A stretch of DNA of 27,056 nt from Lachnospiraceae bacterium (lineage in GTDB: Bacteria > Bacillota > Clostridia > Lachnospirales > Lachnospiraceae): positions 1 through 27,056 of the forward strand of contig SFEV01000036.1 of the NCBI GenBank assembly GCA_004557975.1, given 5' to 3'. The position numbers and the translations under genes were made by a program. Of the stretch, positions 23,801-27,056 are shown piece by piece (positions within the stretch are counted from its first letter, which is position 1; each line of letters begins with the position of its first letter). A model generated the notes under the pieces. The model ran no database searches. It was not told where the DNA came from and saw only the letters and a list, made by a program, of their open reading frames with translations.

Positions 23801-24366
23801 ACTGCGACTTCCTTTACTGTCTTTCCATCAAGCTCTTTAATCGTAAAAACTCCATTCTCAAGCACTGCATACGTCGGCGGATTTCCTTCCTTCGGAAGCG
23901 ATACAGAACCCGGATTCAGAATCCATATCCCGTCCACACAGTCAGCGCGCAGGATATGCGTATGTCCGTGCAGAAGAACATCTCCCGGATTCATGGGTGG
24001 GAGCTTCTTTTCATTATATACATGTCCGTGAGTGGCATAGACAGCCACCTCCCTGTCAGCCGAACCGCCGTCTCCGGACTTCTCAAACAGCAGCATATAA
24101 TCCGCCAGGACCGGGAAATCAAGCACCATCTGATCCACCTCCGCCTCGCAGTTGCCGCGCACTGCATAGATATCCTGTTTTCTCTCATTGAGCATGCGGA
24201 TCACTTCCTTCGGCGCATATTCCATCGGCAGATCGTTGCGCGGCCCGTGATACAGAATATCCCCCAGGAGAATCATCCGCTGAGCATTTTCTCTGTCATA
24301 CGCCTCCAGCAGCTTACGGCAAAAATATGCAGATCCATGAATATCTGACGCTATTAACAGTCTCAT
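23797..24366 (-). CDS. YfcE-type metallophosphoesterase (second paralogue)
   Basis: Starting at the ATG at 24366, 8 nt after AAGGAG, gives 189 residues beginning MRLLIASDIHGS. A GTG three codons upstream overlaps the ribosome binding site and is rejected. Metal-binding motifs are complete: SDIHG, LGDILYHGPRND, RGNCEAEVD, ATHGH and HGHTH, followed by LNPGSVSLPK. The GDILYHGPRN insertion is typical of YfcE proper, so it is closer to that enzyme than the paralogue at 19861-20343. Substrate unknown. It is the first gene of the three-gene coupled operon. Confidence 0.92.
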   Translation of the reverse strand: MRLLIASDIHGSAYFCRKLLEAYDRENAQRMILLGDILYHGPRNDLPMEYAPKEVIRMLNERKQDIYAVRGNCEAEVDQMVLDFPVLADYMLLFEKSGDGGSADREVAVYATHGHVYNEKKLPPMNPGDVLLHGHTHILRADCVDGIWILNPGSVSLPKEGNPPTYAVLENGVFTIKELDGKTVKEVAV

Positions 24367-24462
24367 CTGTTCCACTCCTTCCGGCAGACAGGCAGCACAC
24401 CAGCTTCCGGAATACTGCCGGCATGCCGCCTGATTACACCTTTTTGTTTTCTGTCTTACATT

Positions 24463-24492
24463 ATCTTACATTCCCGCCCGTCTCTCTGTCAA
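24463..24492 (-). promoter_or_regulatory. Probable promoter of the phosphoesterase-methyltransferase-protease operon
   Basis: On the minus strand TTGACA (24487-24492) is 18 nt from TAAGAT (24463-24468). It lies just after the rhodanese stop codon and about 100 nt before the phosphoesterase start. The leader includes the palindrome CGGCATGCCG. Confidence 0.55.
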
Positions 24493-24495
24493 TCC

Positions 24496-24804
24496 TCAGA
24501 TGTTTCTGCTGCGAACGAGATTTTTTCCTCTGTACGCATGGATACCGCCCACAACGCTTTTCGTCCGGTATCCCTGCCGCTCCAGATCTCTGGCCACAGC
24601 CATGCTCAGAGCACCGCGTTCACAGTAGAGAATGATCGTATCCTTCTCCCTGTCCTGAAGCTGTGTCCCGAACCTGCCGTATGGAACATTGACCGCTCCG
24701 CGTATGTGCCCTCTCGCATAATCCTGCCGCGGACGCAGATCAACAATCAGAAACGTGCCATCCTGTGCATACCAGTCCAGTTCTTTTGCTGAAATGGTAT
24801 CCAT
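24496..24804 (-). CDS. Single-domain rhodanese-like protein
   Basis: This 102-residue protein is a stand-alone rhodanese domain. LIVDLRPRQDYARGHIRGAVNVPYG gives the conserved aspartate-arginine and the GHI(R)GAxNVP motif, and YCERGALS supplies the active-site cysteine loop (Cys at about residue 71). Such proteins carry sulfur as a cysteine persulfide; the partner pathway cannot be read from the neighbours. The ATG follows AGGAGG. The region upstream (24805-24921) holds two perfect dyads rather than an obvious consensus promoter. Confidence 0.9.
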   Translation of the reverse strand: MDTISAKELDWYAQDGTFLIVDLRPRQDYARGHIRGAVNVPYGRFGTQLQDREKDTIILYCERGALSMAVARDLERQGYRTKSVVGGIHAYRGKNLVRSRNI

Positions 24805-24852
24805 TTAAGCACCTCCTCTCTTCTGAGGATATATGCGTTTTACATAATGCTT

Positions 24853-24870
24853 CAGAATCCGGAGATTCTG
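24853..24870. repeat. 7-bp inverted repeat upstream of the rhodanese gene
   Basis: CAGAATC (24853-24859) and GATTCTG (24864-24870) are perfect inverted arms around CGGA. It lies about 50 nt before the rhodanese start and only 7 nt from the longer dyad, so they may act together as RNA hairpins or operator sites. Confidence 0.6.
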
Positions 24871-24876
24871 CCGCTG

Positions 24877-24904
24877 ACATATCGGAACTATCCTTCCGAT
24901 ATGT
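24877..24904. repeat. 11-bp perfect inverted repeat, possible operator
   Basis: ACATATCGGAA (24877-24887) and TTCCGATATGT (24894-24904) match perfectly around a 6-nt centre. The spacing of half-sites suits a dimeric regulator. It lies between the terminator of the small N/T/S-rich gene and the rhodanese gene. No T-run follows on either side, so it is not a terminator. Confidence 0.65.
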
Positions 24905-24921
24905 TATATGATATGTAAAAA

Positions 24922-24940
24922 GAGGTGCCCGGGGCACCTC
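24922..24940 (-). terminator. Terminator of the small Asn/Thr/Ser-rich gene
   Basis: GAGGTGCC and GGCACCTC form a perfect 8-bp stem with a 3-nt loop, followed on the minus strand by TTTTTAC. It lies about 11 nt past the stop codon. Confidence 0.88.
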
Positions 24941-24950
24941 CTTTTGAATC

Positions 24951-25148
24951 TCAGTACTTGTCTTCACTGTTTGCATCGCGGCAGTTTCTGCTGTCCGTAC
25001 TGCTCGTGCAGGAACTCTTTCCTGCATTTTTCGTGCTGTTTTTTGACTGTGTACTGGTATTCTTTGTGTTTTCAGCATTTGTTCCCGAATTTGTACCGGA
25101 ATTCGTATTTGAGCCTGTGTTTGTGTTCGTTGTTGTATTCTTCGCCAT
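24951..25148 (-). CDS. Small Asn/Thr/Ser-rich hypothetical protein
   Basis: The 65-residue product is 60% Asn, Thr and Ser (13, 14 and 12 residues) with scattered lysines, two cysteines (47 and 56) and almost no hydrophobic residues. It has no signal peptide or membrane segment and is probably disordered. It is very likely a real gene: an ATG 8 nt after GGAGG, a strong terminator right behind the stop and a clean frame. I do not recognise a characterised family. Low-complexity proteins of this kind occur in spore-forming Clostridia, so a spore or structural role is one possibility, but nothing here proves it. Confidence 0.75.
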   Translation of the reverse strand: MAKNTTTNTNTGSNTNSGTNSGTNAENTKNTSTQSKNSTKNAGKSSCTSSTDSRNCRDANSEDKY

Positions 25149-25216
25149 AATTATAACCTCCAGAAACTTATATTTTGTTACACCTCTAGTGTGCCAATAA
25201 TTTTGAAAAATATGTG
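25149..25216. other. Leader of the small Asn/Thr/Ser-rich gene
   Basis: A/T-rich stretch with the GGAGG ribosome binding site and a short ACAC/GTGT dyad around 25184-25196. I see no convincing sigma-A promoter for the minus-strand gene. A CATATTTTT motif could be part of a sporulation-type promoter but has no clear -35 partner. Confidence 0.35.
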
Positions 25217-25245
25217 TTGCAATTTTCTGGAAATTATATTATAAT
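25217..25245 (+). promoter_or_regulatory. Plus-strand promoter for a candidate small RNA
   Basis: TTGCAA (25217-25222) and a perfect TATAAT (25240-25245) are separated by 17 nt on the plus strand, facing away from the small Asn/Thr/Ser-rich gene. No plus-strand gene follows, only a hairpin about 80 nt downstream. Confidence 0.55.
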
Positions 25246-25251
25246 CACTTT

Positions 25252-25362
25252 TGTAAAAAGAATTTACCCTTCAAAACAATTTTTTTTACAAACCCCTTAT
25301 TAATTATTTATACTCCCCTCGGAACAGCCGGTAGCTCCCCTACCGGCTGTTTCATTTTCATA
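25252..25362 (+). ncRNA. Candidate small RNA with C-rich motifs
   Basis: The predicted plus-strand transcript is about 110 nt and contains no ATG. It carries four C-rich blocks (ACCCTT, ACCCCTT, CTCCCCTC and CTCCCC), the last in the loop of a perfect 12-bp hairpin AACAGCCGGTAG/CTACCGGCTGTT (25323-25351) followed by TCATTTTCAT. Unpaired CCC blocks able to pair with ribosome binding sites are a hallmark of many Gram-positive regulatory RNAs. Existence of the transcript is inferred from sequence signals; I recognise no known family. Confidence 0.45.
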
Positions 25363-25384
25363 AATTTCCAAATGTCACGCAAAA

Positions 25385-25442
25385 ACCGGGACCACTGCAG
25401 AACTTTCTGATCCTGTCTGATCAGTTCTGCGGCAGCCCCGGT
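25385..25442 (-). terminator. Terminator of the LytR-CpsA-Psr gene
   Basis: A long imperfect stem (ACCGGG...CCCGGT outside, CTGCAGAACT against AGTTCTGCGG in the middle, CTGATC/GATCAG at the tip) ends on the minus strand in TTTTTGCG. It lies 11 nt after the stop codon. Confidence 0.8.
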
Positions 25443-25453
25443 CTCATTTTTAT

Positions 25454-26605
25454 TTATCCGTATATCTGTTCCTGAAGTTTCTCCAGTGTGACATCCCAGT
25501 CCGGAACGAGCATATCCTGATTGTTTACCCAGATCGTCTCGTACATATTATCATACGGAACACGGCTCATCTCAAAATCATACTCCAGCATCTCCGGAAG
25601 CTCCGGAATCATGCTCCAGATCTCTGTCTCCGGAATATTCATTGTCACAAACTTCAGCAGTCCCTGCATCTTCTCTGTCATCTGAGCCACAGACATCTGT
25701 TTTACCTCAGCCATAAGCTGTGACAGTACGTAACGCTGACGCTCTGTACGCTCAAAGTCGGAATTTCCCACATAACGGTTACGCGCGAAAGCAACTGCCT
25801 GGACACCGTCACAGCGGATAAATCCGCCCTCCTCGGGGATCTGGTGTTCCATACCGTCAATATCCATCAGATTGCACATATCAAGAATGTATCCGTTCGC
25901 AACCTTCGCCTCAGCCGCGCTGATCTCCAGCGATACACCGCCGATCAGATCAATAATATCAATCAGATCGAAGAAGTCAACTGCCGCATAGCGGTCAACC
26001 TCGATCTTGTACGTATCTGTAACAGTCTCACACAGCAGCGGACCTGCTCCATATGCATATGCCGCATTCAGCTTTCTGTAGCCTACACCCGGAATGTCAA
26101 CATACGTATCACGCATCAGCGATACCATGGACACCTTGTTTTCTGCCTTATTAATAGAAACGAGAATCATCGCATCGGAGTTACCGTTCCAGGACTTGTC
26201 ACGACGGTCCACACCGATCAGGAGTACATTGTAAATATCATCATCCGCCAGAGTCTCACGGTCTGACAGGCTCTTCATCTTGCTGTGAATACTGTCCAGC
26301 TCCTCCGAGCTGACTACCACACCGGTACGCTCTTCCGTACTCAGAGTCTCCTGCTCTGCCTCTTCCGGAAGTGTTTCAACTACCTGGACATCTTCATCCG
26401 CCACATAATTGATATTGCTGTAAAGATCATGTCCCAGCTTGTAAACGACTCCGCCGCTGATCAGAACAATACCCATCACAACACTCAGGCTGATCGCAAA
26501 TACTCTTTTCACGTTCATTCCCGGCTTTTTGCGCCTGTCATCATTTCCATATTGATTTCTGCCATTCTCCCCCGGATAAGGGTGATCCTCTCTGTTTCTT
26601 GGCAT
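25454..26605 (-). CDS. LytR-CpsA-Psr (LCP) family cell-wall transferase
   Basis: LCP enzymes transfer lipid-linked glycopolymers such as teichoic acid or capsule onto peptidoglycan outside the membrane. The 383-residue protein has a hydrophilic Asn/Arg/Asp-rich cytoplasmic start (1-32), one membrane segment at about 33-56, an acidic linker and an LCP domain from about 125 to 300. The domain contains NVLLIGVDRRDK, NSDAMILVSI, SLMRDTYVDIPG (R165, D166) and FARNRYVGNSDFERTERQRYVL, the conserved Asp/Arg set that binds pyrophosphate and metal. The ATG is 9 nt after AGGAGG. It is monocistronic, with its own promoter and terminator; no glycan-synthesis genes are adjacent, so the polymer is unknown. 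Confidence 0.94.
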   Translation of the reverse strand: MPRNREDHPYPGENGRNQYGNDDRRKKPGMNVKRVFAISLSVVMGIVLISGGVVYKLGHDLYSNINYVADEDVQVVETLPEEAEQETLSTEERTGVVVSSEELDSIHSKMKSLSDRETLADDDIYNVLLIGVDRRDKSWNGNSDAMILVSINKAENKVSMVSLMRDTYVDIPGVGYRKLNAAYAYGAGPLLCETVTDTYKIEVDRYAAVDFFDLIDIIDLIGGVSLEISAAEAKVANGYILDMCNLMDIDGMEHQIPEEGGFIRCDGVQAVAFARNRYVGNSDFERTERQRYVLSQLMAEVKQMSVAQMTEKMQGLLKFVTMNIPETEIWSMIPELPEMLEYDFEMSRVPYDNMYETIWVNNQDMLVPDWDVTLEKLQEQIYG

Positions 26606-26659
26606 AGTGAGATACCTCCTGCATTTGTTACTGTCATTAGGTTTACCTGATTATGTTTC

Positions 26660-26688
26660 ATTATCACCGTAATAAAGTAAAATGTCAA
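26660..26688 (-). promoter_or_regulatory. Promoter of the LCP gene
   Basis: On the minus strand TTGACA (26683-26688) is 17 nt from GATAAT (26660-26665), about 55 nt before the start codon. Confidence 0.78.
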
Positions 26689-26752
26689 ATTAAATTTTAT
26701 CATCATATTGACGAATTTTCTGTTTGTCAAAAATGGCACTGACAAAAGAAAA

Positions 26753-26777
26753 AGCTTCCCGATATACTCGGAAAGCT
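26753..26777 (-). terminator. Terminator after tRNA-Leu
   Basis: AGCTTTCCGA and TCGGGAAGCT form a 10-bp stem with one G-T pair and a 5-nt loop, followed on the minus strand by TTTTTCTTTTG, 3 nt after the tRNA 3' end. Confidence 0.85.
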
Positions 26778-26780
26778 CAG

Positions 26781-26864
26781 TGCGGAGAAAGGGACTTGAA
26801 CCCTCACGATATTGCTACCACAGGCACCTGAAGCCTGCGCGTCTGCCAATTCCGCCATCTCCGC
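26781..26864 (-). tRNA. tRNA-Leu (anticodon CAG)
   Basis: The minus strand reads GCGGAGATGGCGGAATTGGC at the 5' end, and TCTCCGC followed by discriminator A closes the acceptor stem. The anticodon loop TTCAGGT gives CAG, which decodes CUG. The long variable arm (class II) and the GGGTTCAAGTCCC T-arm are typical of leucine tRNA. The 3' CCA is not encoded and must be added enzymatically. Confidence 0.95.
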
Positions 26865-26893
26865 GTCTTGGAGTTCTGCAACTCACAGTCGTT

Positions 26894-26922
26894 ATATTAC
26901 ACCCACCTTCCCAAAAAGTCAA
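26894..26922 (-). promoter_or_regulatory. tRNA-Leu promoter
   Basis: On the minus strand TTGACT (26917-26922) is 17 nt from TAATAT (26894-26899), placing the start about 20-25 nt before the tRNA 5' end. Confidence 0.65.
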
Positions 26923-26974
26923 CACCTTTTTTTAATTTTTTTAAAAAAATATGTTTTACTGAAGTGAAAAGTTT

Positions 26975-27056
26975 ATTTCCACTTTGAATAAGCAAAAGTA
27001 GATTTTAGTCTTTCACTCATTTCCACTTTTACAAATGTAGCATTTAGTCTTACACT
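26975..27056. repeat. Imperfect tandem repeat at the right edge
   Basis: ATTTCCACTTT begins at 26975 and again at 27019 (44 bp apart). Each copy ends in a related block, TTTAGTCTTTCACT and TTTAGTCTTACACT, the second copy being about 5 nt shorter inside. AAGTGAAA (26963-26970) is a near-inverted copy of TTTCCACTT. The repeat runs off the window, so its extent is unknown. No gene is visible here. Confidence 0.6.

Noticed and set aside
25323..25351. 12-bp hairpin as a terminator of the LCP gene
   Set aside because: On the minus strand it is followed by CGAGGGG, not a T-run, and the LCP gene already has a terminator closer to its stop. The hairpin fits a plus-strand end better.

Overview
The window comes from a low-to-moderate GC Firmicute, most likely a gut-type member of the Lachnospiraceae (Clostridia). 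The evidence is the RpoB and RpoC sequences, a VanZ-like protein, a BspA-like/Big_2 surface protein, a LytR-CpsA-Psr protein and a tRNA gene without an encoded CCA end. Assignment below family level is not possible by eye. Nearly everything is on the minus strand, so read it from right to left.

The core (19.8 kb down to 0.4 kb) is the classic Firmicute transcription/translation supercluster: rpmG-secE-nusG-rplK-rplA, rplJ-rplL, rpoB-rpoC and rpsL-rpsG-fusA-tuf. Together these genes supply RNA polymerase, a Sec subunit, the ribosomal stalk and decoding proteins, and both elongation factors. Two genes break the usual order. An exported leucine-rich/Big_2 surface protein sits between rplL and rpoB, and a VanZ-like membrane protein on the opposite strand sits between rpoC and rpsL. 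Each block has its own readable promoter and terminator. RNA-level control is visible as an L10 leader with an attenuator before rplJ and as two L1-binding-like hairpins, one before rplK and one before rplA.

Upstream of the supercluster (19.9-24.8 kb) are small operons. One is rdgB (dITP/XTP pyrophosphatase) with a YfcE-type phosphoesterase. The next is a translationally coupled run of a second phosphoesterase, an RlmL-type rRNA methyltransferase and an exported papain-like protease. A rhodanese-domain protein follows. From 24.9 to 26.9 kb come a small Asn/Thr/Ser-rich protein, a possible plus-strand small RNA, a LytR-CpsA-Psr envelope enzyme and a tRNA-Leu(CAG).

The least explained parts are non-coding: a 52-bp tandem array with a 104-bp higher-order period at the left edge; a 215-bp palindrome-rich element with terminal inverted repeats just upstream of the str promoter; the candidate small RNA with C-rich motifs; and paired dyads before the rhodanese gene. 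I found no convincing new defence or mobile gene system. The protein-coding content is mostly housekeeping.
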